In this document: positions 55,053 through 63,334 of the stretch, piece by piece
Numbering within the stretch: position 1 is the first letter of the stretch
Layout of the letters: each line of letters starts with the position of its first letter
DNA from: Aquipseudomonas alcaligenes MRY13-0052
GTDB taxonomy: Bacteria; Pseudomonadota; Gammaproteobacteria; Pseudomonadales; Pseudomonadaceae
Assembly (NCBI GenBank): GCA_000474255.1
Contig: BATO01000006.1
Coordinates: 1 to 64,000, forward strand
Direction: 5' to 3'
DNA length: 64,000 bases
Translations under genes and position numbers: made by a program
Notes under the pieces: model-generated
What the model was told of the DNA's origin: nothing
Database searches by the model: none
The model's input: the letters and a program-made list of their open reading frames with translations, nothing else

Positions 55053-55217
55053 TATAATCTACATAGTATGTTAAAGCCACGTTTGACCTCAAAGCTGGTT
55101 ATTGCTCTTGCGCAGTAACTATTTTTGGGTATGTTTGCAATTAGGGTATTTACAACTTCGATACTTGTTGAGACAATAAGCTTGTAAATTAAAACAACAA
55201 GAAAAGAGGTTGTAACC

Positions 55218-55544
55218 ATGTGTGGTAACTGTGAATCAAGTTTTAAAGCGGAAATGGTTAGTGAGACTGTGGGGCTTTTCTACAAGCTTGCAGATCCTGA
55301 CCTTATGCTGCACCTGGCCGCTGCTAGCGTCAGTAAGGCCAATGAACTGCTGCGTGAGAAGAAGCAAGAGCTGTTCAATGAAGTAATGCGGGTCAGCAAG
55401 CACAAGTTCACTGAGTTGTTTGTGACTTTTGCTGGCATGATCGACGCTGGTGATATTGAGTTTGAAGATGCAATGGCTTTCTGTGCCGAAGCGATCAAAG
55501 AAAAACAGGCAGAGACGGAGGCATCCCGCTACTTTATGTTCTAA
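55218..55544 (+). CDS. hypothetical protein (108 aa)
   Basis: Begins MCGNCESSFKAEMVSE; a CxxC pair at the start and helical body. Leader AAAACAACAAGAAAAGAGG contains a usable Shine-Dalgarno. Between it and the tail gene (55053-55217) I see only TTTGACCTCAAA, a degenerate 12-bp site. Function unknown. Confidence 0.68.
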   Translation: MCGNCESSFKAEMVSETVGLFYKLADPDLMLHLAAASVSKANELLREKKQELFNEVMRVSKHKFTELFVTFAGMIDAGDIEFEDAMAFCAEAIKEKQAETEASRYFMF

Positions 55545-55566
55545 TTTTGCGGTAAAACATGGTGTT

Positions 55567-55593
55567 AAGGGCCCTGGCGAGGGCCCTTTTTTT
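55567..55593. terminator. bidirectional terminator, virion block / relaxase
   Basis: AAGGGCCCT-GGCG-AGGGCCCTT followed by seven T on the plus strand; the convergent relaxase gene ends at its edge. Confidence 0.9.
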
Positions 55594-56752
55594 ATGGCTC
55601 ATATCCGCTGCGTGGGATATTTAATGTCCTTCCTGGTTCGTATTCAATGAAGTTATCGCCTGGTTGTGCGACACAAACACCAAAAGGAATACCGAATAAA
55701 GCCAAAAGAAGCGAAAGAATCATGGCAATTGCAATCTCTATGTCTTTTGTATCGCTTGTTTTTGTTTTGAAGGTGATGGGGTATTTGCGAGTTCTTGAGT
55801 AGAAGATGTAATAGTGTCTTGTGTTGTAAGTTGCAACGACTTCAAATTCATCTTCAACTCGTCTGCAAATTTCGATCTCAAGTTCTGGAAGGGTTTCTGG
55901 GTCATAGTGAATATTCTCTTGATTGGTTAGTTTTTGCCATGTTAGGCGCGATCTTTTTAGCTGGCGACCGCTGATAATACGTCCATCAAACTCATATGCA
56001 ATGCCCTTGGGCTGCCCGTTTTCGTCTTTAGTTAGATGAATAAAAACGTTTTGCTGGCGTAGAAGTCGAACGAAAGTAAACATATCGCCGTTGGCTTCAT
56101 TCGTTCTCTCAATGCACCCTGCAATTTTTGCGATCATTTTGTGCTTGAAAGGAATGTCGTTTTCGGAGATTGCGGACTTCATTTCAGCGTGAGTGATTGC
56201 GGTGCCCCATGTCTCTTTTGGCTTAGGGCATTTCTCAAGGCCGTACTGATCTTCAATATCTGACACTGCATCAATGTTTACAGAGCGTTCGTTGCTGTCG
56301 CTAACCATCCGAAAACCCTCTTCGAATTTAATGCGATTGCCGACGATATGCAGGTGCTGATGGTCAGTGTCTTCGTGCAAAACAGCCACATATTTAGTCG
56401 CGTCAGTGAAGCCAAGGTCTTGCATGTACTGATGAGCAACTTTGTTCCACGCCAAATCACTCAGATGTTCACCGGGCTTCAGCGAAAGAATCGCATGAAA
56501 GACTGGCTTGATCACTTTGTCGGAGTCGATAGACAGCTTGCGCAGCTTCTCGATCTCATCGAACTCAGCAACCAGCGCATCTACCTTGCTTTTATCTCCT
56601 GCAAGCAAAGCGGGTAACGGGTCAGCGCTGAAATAGTTGCCGCCGATTGTCTTGATCTTGCTGATTGCATGGTCGTGTTTAGAACAGCCGAAAATATATC
56701 TGATTCTGCTTTTGAAAGACCCTGAGCTTTTTGGGAAGATTTTGCCGATCAT
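55592..56752 (-). CDS. mobA: MOBP-type relaxase
   Basis: 386 aa. The three-histidine metal motif is HEDTDHQHLHIVGNR (His126, His131, His133, His135). The N-terminal SFKSRIRYIFG likely provides the catalytic Tyr19. A hydrophobic helix near the C-terminus (about 338-362, AMILSLLLALFGIPFG) suggests membrane anchoring. It should nick oriT and bind the 5' end for transfer. No type IV coupling protein or secretion genes are present, so any transfer would need a helper. Overlaps mobC by ATGA. Confidence 0.9.
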   Translation of the reverse strand: MIGKIFPKSSGSFKSRIRYIFGCSKHDHAISKIKTIGGNYFSADPLPALLAGDKSKVDALVAEFDEIEKLRKLSIDSDKVIKPVFHAILSLKPGEHLSDLAWNKVAHQYMQDLGFTDATKYVAVLHEDTDHQHLHIVGNRIKFEEGFRMVSDSNERSVNIDAVSDIEDQYGLEKCPKPKETWGTAITHAEMKSAISENDIPFKHKMIAKIAGCIERTNEANGDMFTFVRLLRQQNVFIHLTKDENGQPKGIAYEFDGRIISGRQLKRSRLTWQKLTNQENIHYDPETLPELEIEICRRVEDEFEVVATYNTRHYYIFYSRTRKYPITFKTKTSDTKDIEIAIAMILSLLLALFGIPFGVCVAQPGDNFIEYEPGRTLNIPRSGYEP

Positions 56753-57048
56753 GATTTTTTACCCATTACAATCTGGGAAATTTTGCTAATCAAATCGTTC
56801 GCCTCTGGTCTCGTTGTGCCCTTGTTTACAACAGCACTTAACTTCGTCAGAGCTGACATGATCTCGAAAATTTCCGGGGTAATTGCGACCTTTTCTTTTG
56901 GCTGTTCGTTGATTAAGTAGTCGCGAACAAAAGCCGAAATGCCTTCATACCCGGCTTGTTCTGCTTTCGCTTGAGCTAGTTCTTTTTCTTCTTCTGTTAA
57001 GCGAAAAGTAATAGAGGAGCTTTTTTTGCTTGGTTTTTCAGTAGTCAT
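56749..57048 (-). CDS. mobC: MobC-like relaxosome accessory protein
   Basis: 99 aa from MTTEKPSKKSSS (AGGTG five bases upstream; a longer frame to 57084 exists). SITFRLTEEEKELAQAKAEQ followed by ISAFVRDYLI is the ribbon-helix-helix pattern of MobC proteins that bind oriT. C-terminal LTKLSAVVNKG is also typical. Confidence 0.88.
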   Translation of the reverse strand: MTTEKPSKKSSSITFRLTEEEKELAQAKAEQAGYEGISAFVRDYLINEQPKEKVAITPEIFEIMSALTKLSAVVNKGTTRPEANDLISKISQIVMGKKS

Positions 57049-57099
57049 AATGCACCTATTTTTATTGTCATCAGCGCAACCCACGAAGTGGTGTGAGCA

Positions 57100-57158
57100 G
57101 ACCAGTTAACTAAGAGGAGTCCTCTTAGTTGTCTTACATAGACACAACTGGCTAAGAA
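57100..57158. other. oriT-like palindrome region
   Basis: Immediately upstream of mobC: a 23-bp perfect dyad, 11 bp each side of a central G (57108-57130, AACTAAGAGGA and complement), then GTTGTC-TTACATA-GACACAAC (57129-57149) as a second hairpin. Inverted repeats next to mobC are the normal place for oriT; the nic site is not identifiable by eye. Confidence 0.55.
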
Positions 57159-57257
57159 CGTCTTATATGCTTATTATTGCATTCCAGCTTTTGTCTTGTC
57201 AGTGGTTTTTATTGACTATAACCAAAGATAATTGTATGGCAACTGGGGTGTGTCGCT

Positions 57258-57425
57258 AATATAACCGAGTTTCTGATGCGACATAGGGGGAGTGTCGCAA
57301 TATAACTAACTTTGGCATGCGACATAGCGGGAGTGTCGCAATATAACCAACTTTCCAGTGCGACAAAGTGAGTGTGTCGCAGAATATAACCAACTTTCCG
57401 CTGCGACATAGCCTGAGTGTCGCAC
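57258..57425. repeat. iteron array, four 41-43-bp direct repeats
   Basis: Units at 57258-57298, 57299-57339, 57340-57382 and 57383-57425. Each has AATATAACCAACTTT and the internal dyad TGCGACA-N8/9-TGTCGC; degenerate units flank both sides (57229-57257 and 57426-57500). Candidates: replication origin, partition site, relaxosome binding or packaging signal. No protein gene lies in 57049-57929. Confidence 0.85.
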
Positions 57426-57569
57426 ATATAAGCAATCGACATGCCCGGTGTGTCTCATTGTAATATTGCGATACAAATGCAGTGTCGTAAAAGTGCCCGC
57501 GATACATAAGCCATGGCATTAAATTTGCGCTCAAAAACACCAACTTAAAACCATTGACGCGCACGCCTA

Positions 57570-57929
57570 GTTTGGTTGGGTTATTTTGAGTTTTTATTGG
57601 CGAAATCGCTGATCAATGCTGGGTTTTTTGGTTTCGATTGATCAAAAAATGAGCGAAAAAACACTGCCAGTAGCGGCACTATCTGAGTCAGTAGCGGCAG
57701 CTGTGTGGCCTTAAATGGCAGCTTGATGGCCCGGATTGGCATCTGAAATGTCGGTAGTGTCAGTCGGTAGTGTCAGGCACTGGAGCGACAGCTTGCTCAG
57801 TGCGTCCAATCCATTTTGGCTTTTTCAGTCCCGTCATCGGCCAGGTGGGGCATCGGTGTAGCAGCGGCGTATCGCTCAGTGAACAAAAACTGCACACGGA
57901 ATGCCGTTAAAGCCCCATGGTTACTGCCT
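57570..57929. other. right-end noncoding arm
   Basis: No gene. It contains tandem TCGGTAGTGTCAG (57754-57779), a GTCCAATCCAT identical to part of attL (57804), an extra att-like CAGTCCCGTCATCGG (57827), and a probable integrase arm site near 57879. Several dusA-like fragments suggest repeated integration or exchange events. Confidence 0.5.
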
Positions 57930-57948
57930 TATCAGTCCCGTCCATCAT
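57930..57948. other. attR
   Basis: TATCAGTCCCGTCCATCAT, 16 of 19 identical to attL at 14467. To its right the sequence becomes GC-rich and encodes the original start of DusA on the minus strand. Confidence 0.7.
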
Positions 57949-58020
57949 CGGCGCAACGGAGAAGCGGCGGGACAGCGCAGGGCGCGTAGTTGCTGGGCTA
58001 GAGGCTAATTCTTTAAGCAT
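57930..58020 (-). pseudogene. dusA: displaced 5' remnant of host dusA
   Basis: On the minus strand ATG at 58020 reads into LSRRFSVAPMMDGTD, matching residues 15-29 of the rebuilt DusA, then diverges into element sequence. It is the original chromosomal start of dusA cut off by integration. Confidence 0.85.
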
Positions 58021-58066
58021 TTTCGTACAGCTGATAGAGGGCGGTTTGGGGCCGTTTCCGGATGAC

Positions 58067-58249
58067 ATGGCGACGCTCAGGAAACGAAAGCGCAAGGACG
58101 GAACTGCGGCCTATCTGGCCCAGATCCGGATCATGCGGGAAGGGGTGCAAGTCTATCAGGAAGCCTCGCTTTCCGCTGGCTGCACAGCGCCAGGGCTCGG
58201 GCGCTCAGGTGATCCTGCCACTCCAGGCAACGCTATCTGCCCGCTGTGA
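58067..58249 (+). pseudogene. truncated second tyrosine integrase
   Basis: 60 codons. MATLRKRKRKDGTAAYLAQI followed by VQVYQEA is the arm-binding N-terminus of an integrase; the frame then loses similarity and stops. It reads away from the dusA remnant exactly as the intact integrase does, so an older dusA-targeting island once lay here. Confidence 0.72.
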
Positions 58250-58342
58250 TCATCCCTTTTCCATTGGTGGTTCCAGGTGTCGCACAAGTGCTATCCGGTT
58301 GATTGGCAAGGCTCCCCGTTAGAAGACGTAAATCGGGCTGAC

Positions 58343-59042
58343 CTAATATTTGTACCCCATATAAACCGCCGCATTCTTTTTGAGTTCGCGGACTTCGGAT
58401 TCCCGAATGCGCATTCCATAGGAGTAATGCACAGAGTCGGAACTGCTGGAGCTGTCGTCATCCTCCACTGCGTGTGCGCTGGGTATCCCGCGGGAGATAT
58501 TCGTCTGAACGGCGTGGTGCACCTTGTTTCCGCTTTTTGATGGGCCCGAGACGCTGTACATCGCCCTGTAGTCAGTCCCCCTGGAGGCATCGGTAGCAAT
58601 CTCGGACCACTTCGCCTCGTTTAGCCAACCCCAATAGCTGTTGTTATTGACCTGTTTCGTAAGGGAGAAGGTGATGTCGGTGCGCTCTGCCTGGCCCTTT
58701 GTCAGGAAGGTGCCGGCGTCTTCAATCGTGAACCCGGCGTAACGGCAAAGGTACGCGATGAGTGCGAAGGAGGTCCTGCTGTTACCGTTAGCGCAATGTA
58801 CCGTCGCGGAGCCCCTGGTTTGCAGTTCCGAATGGATGATGTCCGCAGCCGCTATGAAACAGGGAATGCACTTAATCTGCGGTGTCATCCATGCCATGGC
58901 TCATATGGCGCAGATCCACTCTGTTCGCGGTCTTCGACAGGTCGTGATGGGTTCCGAAGTAGATGGTTTCCCCTCCCGGGCCTTGGATGACTCCTCCTCT
59001 GTAACCTGCCGAGATTGTCCAGCCACTCTTTTCGTATGGCAT
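58343..59042 (-). pseudogene. frameshifted tyrosine/dual-specificity phosphatase
   Basis: ATG at 59042 has GGAGG six bases upstream and reads MPYEKSGWTISAGYRGG to a stop at 58872. An overlapping frame from about 58897 continues to 58343 with the HCx5R active site VHCANGNSRTSFALIAYL and a Ser/Asp-rich C-terminus. Joined with one base change near 58885, the two give a continuous protein of about 230 aa. Either a disrupted gene or two genes; the first is favoured. Confidence 0.65.
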
Positions 59043-59164
59043 GACCTGCCTCCATTCTCGCCACTGTTCCCTGTATGCGCGCGCCGGCTGCTGCCCCGTC
59101 AGTGCGCTGATTCAATCTAGTAGCCGGAGCGGTATGCCGCTAGCGATCCGGAGAAGGGCAGCGC

Positions 59165-60571
59165 TCATGCCTGGCGATGTGACGCATCGATCGGTAGTTC
59201 GATCTTGAAGCGGGTTCCTTCGCCTTCATGGCTTTGCACCGACAGGGTGCCGCCATGCTTCTGCACGATCCCATAGGAGAGCGAAAGCCCCAGGCCCGTG
59301 CCCTTGCCGACTGGTTTGGTGGTGAAGAACGGATCGAAGATGTGGGGCAGCACATCATCAGGAATGCCACTGCCGTCATCCGCTATCTCGATCCCCACCC
59401 GCCCGTCGCCCGCCCAGGTGGTGATCACGATTCTTCCTCGTGCCTCCCCCATGGCTTGCGCTGCGTTGACCACGAGATTCATGACGACCTGGTTGATCTG
59501 CGAGGGCAGGCATTTCACCTCCGGCAGGTCGCCGAAGTTCCGCACTATGTCGGCGCGGTACTTCACCTCGCTCGCCACGATGTTCAGCGTCGACTCTATG
59601 TCCTGATGGATATCGGCCCATTGCCACTCCGTGTCGGTATCAACGCGGGAGAAGTCCTTCAGGTCCTGGATTATCTTGCGGACCCGGCCGATGCCCTCCC
59701 TCGTTTCATTCAGCAGCGAGGGGATGTCGTCCTTGAGGTAATCCAGGTCGACCCGCTTGCGAAGGGCGATCACCCGTGCCTTCAAGTCCTCGTCTGCGAT
59801 GGATGGTTCCGCCGATTCATAGGCCTGCAGGACTTCAAGCAGTTCGCGGAAGTAGGTTTCCAGCGTGCTGTGATTGGACGAGATGAAGCCGATCGGGTTG
59901 TTGATCTCATGCGCTACGCCAGCGGCGAGCTGCCCGATCGATGCCAGCTTCTCGTTCTGTATCAACTGGCTTTCCAACTGCTTGCGCTCGGCCATCTCCT
60001 GCTGCAGGACGCTGTTGGTACGTGTCAGGTCCTCGGTCCGAACCCGCACCTGGTGTTCGAGGCTTTCCATCTGCTGCTGCAGGCGCTGGGTCATGTCCCA
60101 CTTGGCGGTGAGCGAACAGGCGAGCTGGCTGACTTCGATATTGTCGAAGGGCTTCTTCAGGATCAGCAGCCTGTCCGCCACCCTGAGCCTGGCGAGCAGC
60201 TCCTCCCATGAATAGTCGGCATATGCGGTGCAGACGACGACTTGCAGTCGCGGGTCCGCCTGCCAGAGGTGCTCGATGGTTTCCACTCCATCCCACCCCT
60301 GCGGCATGCGCATGTCGACGAAGGCCATCGCATAGGGCCTGTCCTCGACCAGTGCCTTCTCCAGCAGCTTAAGGCCGTCCTGGCCGCGATAGGCCGAATC
60401 GATCTCGAACTCTCTCACCTCCGTGGTCGGGCCCGTGCCGAACAACTGCGCTTCGAATGCATCCAGCGCCTGGGTATCACTGGGCTCCGGCGCGAGGATT
60501 TTGCGAAAGTCGTCGTGGATGGACGGCGTGTCGTCGATCAGCAGAATGCGGCGGTTACCCGGGTTGTCCAT
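59165..60571 (-). CDS. hybrid response regulator-histidine kinase
   Basis: 468 aa cytoplasmic. N-terminal receiver with D86 in AFVDMRMPQ; coiled coil (about 160-205); H-box [15 protein letters not shown] with His221; HATPase with [13 protein letters not shown] and [14 protein letters not shown]. Such proteins relay signals without a membrane sensor. Overlaps the next kinase by 17 bp; the two likely form one pathway. Confidence 0.92.
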   Translation of the reverse strand: MDNPGNRRILLIDDTPSIHDDFRKILAPEPSDTQALDAFEAQLFGTGPTTEVREFEIDSAYRGQDGLKLLEKALVEDRPYAMAFVDMRMPQGWDGVETIEHLWQADPRLQVVVCTAYADYSWEELLARLRVADRLLILKKPFDNIEVSQLACSLTAKWDMTQRLQQQMESLEHQVRVRTEDLTRTNSVLQQEMAERKQLESQLIQNEKLASIGQLAAGVAHEINNPIGFISSNHSTLETYFRELLEVLQAYESAEPSIADEDLKARVIALRKRVDLDYLKDDIPSLLNETREGIGRVRKIIQDLKDFSRVDTDTEWQWADIHQDIESTLNIVASEVKYRADIVRNFGDLPEVKCLPSQINQVVMNLVVNAAQAMGEARGRIVITTWAGDGRVGIEIADDGSGIPDDVLPHIFDPFFTTKPVGKGTGLGLSLSYGIVQKHGGTLSVQSHEGEGTRFKIELPIDASHRQA

Positions 60572-62372
60572 GCGCCAGCCCTCTCTTCTTCATTGGGATT
60601 TCCAGGGTGAAGCAGGCACCCGTCCCCAGGCCGTCGCTTTCGACCCGCAACGAGCCGTCCATCTCGATGGCAGCGAGAGCGCAACTGTGAAGCCCGAAAC
60701 CGTGGCCGTCTTTCCGGGTGGTGAAGCCGTGAGCGAAGATGCGCGTCAGGTTGGCCTGCTCGATCCCCTCGCCGTTGTCCCGGACGCGGATGGTCAGGCT
60801 GGAGGCCCCCAGTTGCGCGGACAGGGTCAGGCGTCGTGGCCGATCCTCCTGCGCACTCATGGCCTGCTTGGCGTTACTGATCAGGTTCACCAGGATGAGC
60901 AGGGTGCGGTGCTTGTCCAGGACGACTTCCGGCAGGTCGTCATACTCCTTCACGATCTCGACCTGGTGGCGAACCAGCGAGTCGGACTGCATGCGCAACG
61001 CATCTTCCATGAGCTCATTGATGCTGATGGGTTCGACGATGCTGGAGGGGCCAGCGTAGGACTGCTGGGTCGAGACGATCTCCTTGATGTGGTTGACGCT
61101 CCGGGTCATCTGCTCGAGCTCATTGACGATGCTCTCCCGCTCCGACGAGAGCGCCTCCGATACCTGGGCGATGTAGCCGGGCAGCAGCTTTCCCTTCTCG
61201 TCGTGACTGATGAAGGCGCCGAGGTCCTCCTGGTGCGCCGTCATCATCTCCACCGCCCTGGCCAGGCCGAGCGCTTTGGAATTGCGCACCCGGCGCGCCA
61301 CCAGGTCGGCGGAAATATTCACGCTGTTCAGCACATTGCCGACGTTGTGCAGCACGTTGGTCGCGATCTCGGCCATGCCCGCATGCCGGGCAGCGGCAAC
61401 CAGCTCGCTCTGGGCCCGTTGCAGTTCGTGGGTCCGTACCTGTACCCGCCGTTCGAGTTCGTCATTGGCGGCTTGCAACGCCTTGTTCATGCGGTTGATC
61501 TCCGCGTAGCTGCGCAGGAGCCAGTAGCCCAGGAACAGCAGCAGCGCCGCCAGGATGGCTGCGAACACCAGCAGGTAGCGGTGGGAGACCTGATCCTGGG
61601 CGGCGGCCGCCAACTGCTCCCCGCTCAATACTTCGATCAGCGCGTCCAGGCGCGTGGCCACAGGCACGGCGGCGATCTGGTTGAGCAGGGCGTTGACCTG
61701 CTTCTGTTCGCTGAGAACGGTCCGGACATGAGCCGAGAACAGGTCGATGGCGCTGCCGATGTCAGGGCTCAGCCCGGCCTTCTGTTCCTCGATCTTCTGC
61801 AGGCCGAGCTGTATGTCCTCGGCCTTTTCGTCCGTGGTGACCTGCGAATACTCCATCGTGCTCAGGAGTGCGTCGAACACGTAGCCGGATGTCGTGTCGA
61901 GCACCATGTTGCTGCGTTGGTCACTGATCAGGTTCTGCACGTCATCTTCGGCGGTGGGTAGAAAATTCAGTGAGTTCCGCAGGATGGCGTTATGCGACTT
62001 GAACGCCTCGATCAGGCCGGATTTCTCCTCAAGCGCCGTCCTGTAGAGCTCCTTGCTCCGTTCCCAACGCTCCGGGTTGTGCAGGGGCGCGTCCGCGAGG
62101 CGTTGTTCGAGGCGCTGCCAGTTGCTGTCCATTTCACTGAGCGGGTCGACCAGCAAGTCGTAGTCAAGGTTGATGCCCATGCGCGAGCGCAGCACCTGGA
62201 CTTCCCACTGGGCATCGCTCTGCTTGATCTGGCGGAGTATCGCCAGCGACCCGAAGTAGCGGGCGGGCTCATAGGCATCCGCCCGGAGGAACAGGAACAG
62301 GAGCGTGCCGGCGAGTGCGAGAGCGGCGCCAACCAATACGACCCAGAGGTTACCCCTGCGGATATCGCTCAC
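60555..62372 (-). CDS. membrane sensor histidine kinase
   Basis: 605 aa. Transmembrane helices at about 9-29 and 268-290 flank a large helical periplasmic domain. The H-box is EIATNVLHNVGNVLNSV, followed by NLISNAKQAM and GHGFGLHSCAL. Overlaps the peroxidase gene by 4 bp. The unusual H-box (LHNVGN rather than HELRTP) marks a distinct kinase subclass. Confidence 0.9.
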   Translation of the reverse strand: MSDIRRGNLWVVLVGAALALAGTLLFLFLRADAYEPARYFGSLAILRQIKQSDAQWEVQVLRSRMGINLDYDLLVDPLSEMDSNWQRLEQRLADAPLHNPERWERSKELYRTALEEKSGLIEAFKSHNAILRNSLNFLPTAEDDVQNLISDQRSNMVLDTTSGYVFDALLSTMEYSQVTTDEKAEDIQLGLQKIEEQKAGLSPDIGSAIDLFSAHVRTVLSEQKQVNALLNQIAAVPVATRLDALIEVLSGEQLAAAAQDQVSHRYLLVFAAILAALLLFLGYWLLRSYAEINRMNKALQAANDELERRVQVRTHELQRAQSELVAAARHAGMAEIATNVLHNVGNVLNSVNISADLVARRVRNSKALGLARAVEMMTAHQEDLGAFISHDEKGKLLPGYIAQVSEALSSERESIVNELEQMTRSVNHIKEIVSTQQSYAGPSSIVEPISINELMEDALRMQSDSLVRHQVEIVKEYDDLPEVVLDKHRTLLILVNLISNAKQAMSAQEDRPRRLTLSAQLGASSLTIRVRDNGEGIEQANLTRIFAHGFTTRKDGHGFGLHSCALAAIEMDGSLRVESDGLGTGACFTLEIPMKKRGLAHGQPG

Positions 62373-63334
62373 TGCGCACCTTTCGTTTCACCCGTCAGCG
62401 TTTTCAGGAAGAGGATGATCAGCCGCTTGTCCTCCGGGTCCGCCTTGCGGCCCAGCTGGTACTTGAACATCACGTCCACGGCGTCCTCCAGGGTCTGCGC
62501 CGAGGCATCGTGGAAGTAGGGCGCGGTGAGCTCGACGTTGCGCAGGCCCGGCACCTTGAACACATGGCGGTCCTCGTCCCGGCCGGTGACCGAGAAGCGC
62601 CCGAGGTCGGCTTCGGAGCTGCTCCCTTTGTCCTTGAAGTAGTCCCCCATGACCCCGAATTTCTGGAACATGTTGCCACCCACGTTCATGCCTTGGTGGC
62701 AGGAGATGCATCCGCTCTGCTTGAAGCGCGCATACCCCGTCTTCTCCTCATCGCTGATGGCCGTGGAGTCGCCTTCCAGGAACAGGTCGAATCGGGCCTT
62801 GGGCGTGAGCAGCGTCCGCTCGTAGGTCGCGATGGCGTTCTGGACGTTCGCCTGGGTCACCCCATCCGCGTAGCTCGACTCGAAGGCGTCCCTGTAGGTC
62901 TCGTCCGCCGCCAGGCGCGCGAGCAACGCAGGCCATTCGGACCCCATTTCCCTGGGGTTGCGGATGACATCGTCGACCTGCGCCTCCAGGGTCGCGGCGC
63001 GGCCATTCCAGAACTGGCGGAAGTTGAGGCTGGCATTGAGCACGGTGGGCGTGTTCACCAGCGTCAGGTCACCGTTGAGGCCGACGGACAGGCGCTTGTC
63101 ATCGGCCCCGCCCCGGTCCAACTGGTGGCAGCTGGAGCAGGCCACGGCTCCGTTGGCGGAGAGGCGCTTGTCGTTGAAAAGCCGGCGGCCCAGCTCGGCC
63201 CGTCCCGCGTCTTCGGTATGCCAGCGAGGCAAGGGTTTGATCGGTTCATTGAGCGGCGCGGCGACGCACGGGGAGGCCAGCGGCAACACCACCAGCGCAA
63301 GGTGCAGGATGCGCTGCTTGATGTGGGCGTTCAT
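62369..63334 (-). CDS. di-haem cytochrome c peroxidase family (MauG/CcpA-like)
   Basis: 321 aa exported (signal MNAHIKQRILHLALVVLPLA to about 25). Haem sites CSSCH (66-70) and CISCH (209-213). Reduces periplasmic peroxide or oxidises a partner. Placement between signalling genes, with ATGA-type overlaps to both, is notable and suggests a redox input to the kinase or EAL protein. Confidence 0.93.
   Translation of the reverse strand: MNAHIKQRILHLALVVLPLASPCVAAPLNEPIKPLPRWHTEDAGRAELGRRLFNDKRLSANGAVACSSCHQLDRGGADDKRLSVGLNGDLTLVNTPTVLNASLNFRQFWNGRAATLEAQVDDVIRNPREMGSEWPALLARLAADETYRDAFESSYADGVTQANVQNAIATYERTLLTPKARFDLFLEGDSTAISDEEKTGYARFKQSGCISCHQGMNVGGNMFQKFGVMGDYFKDKGSSSEADLGRFSVTGRDEDRHVFKVPGLRNVELTAPYFHDASAQTLEDAVDVMFKYQLGRKADPEDKRLIILFLKTLTGETKGAQ

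Noticed and set aside
57258..57425. Possible CRISPR array
   Set aside because: The whole 41-43-bp unit is repeated including the part that would be a spacer, and there are no cas genes.
57209..57564. Minus-strand open frames of 77 and 102 codons over the iteron array
   Set aside because: They merely translate the DNA repeats (recurring CDT and SYIATL-type peptides) and have no ribosome site; unit lengths vary, which would break a repeat protein.
57917..58066. Start of the 57917-58249 frame upstream of 58067 as part of a protein
   Set aside because: It crosses attR and the antisense dusA remnant; the integrase-like sequence begins at 58067.
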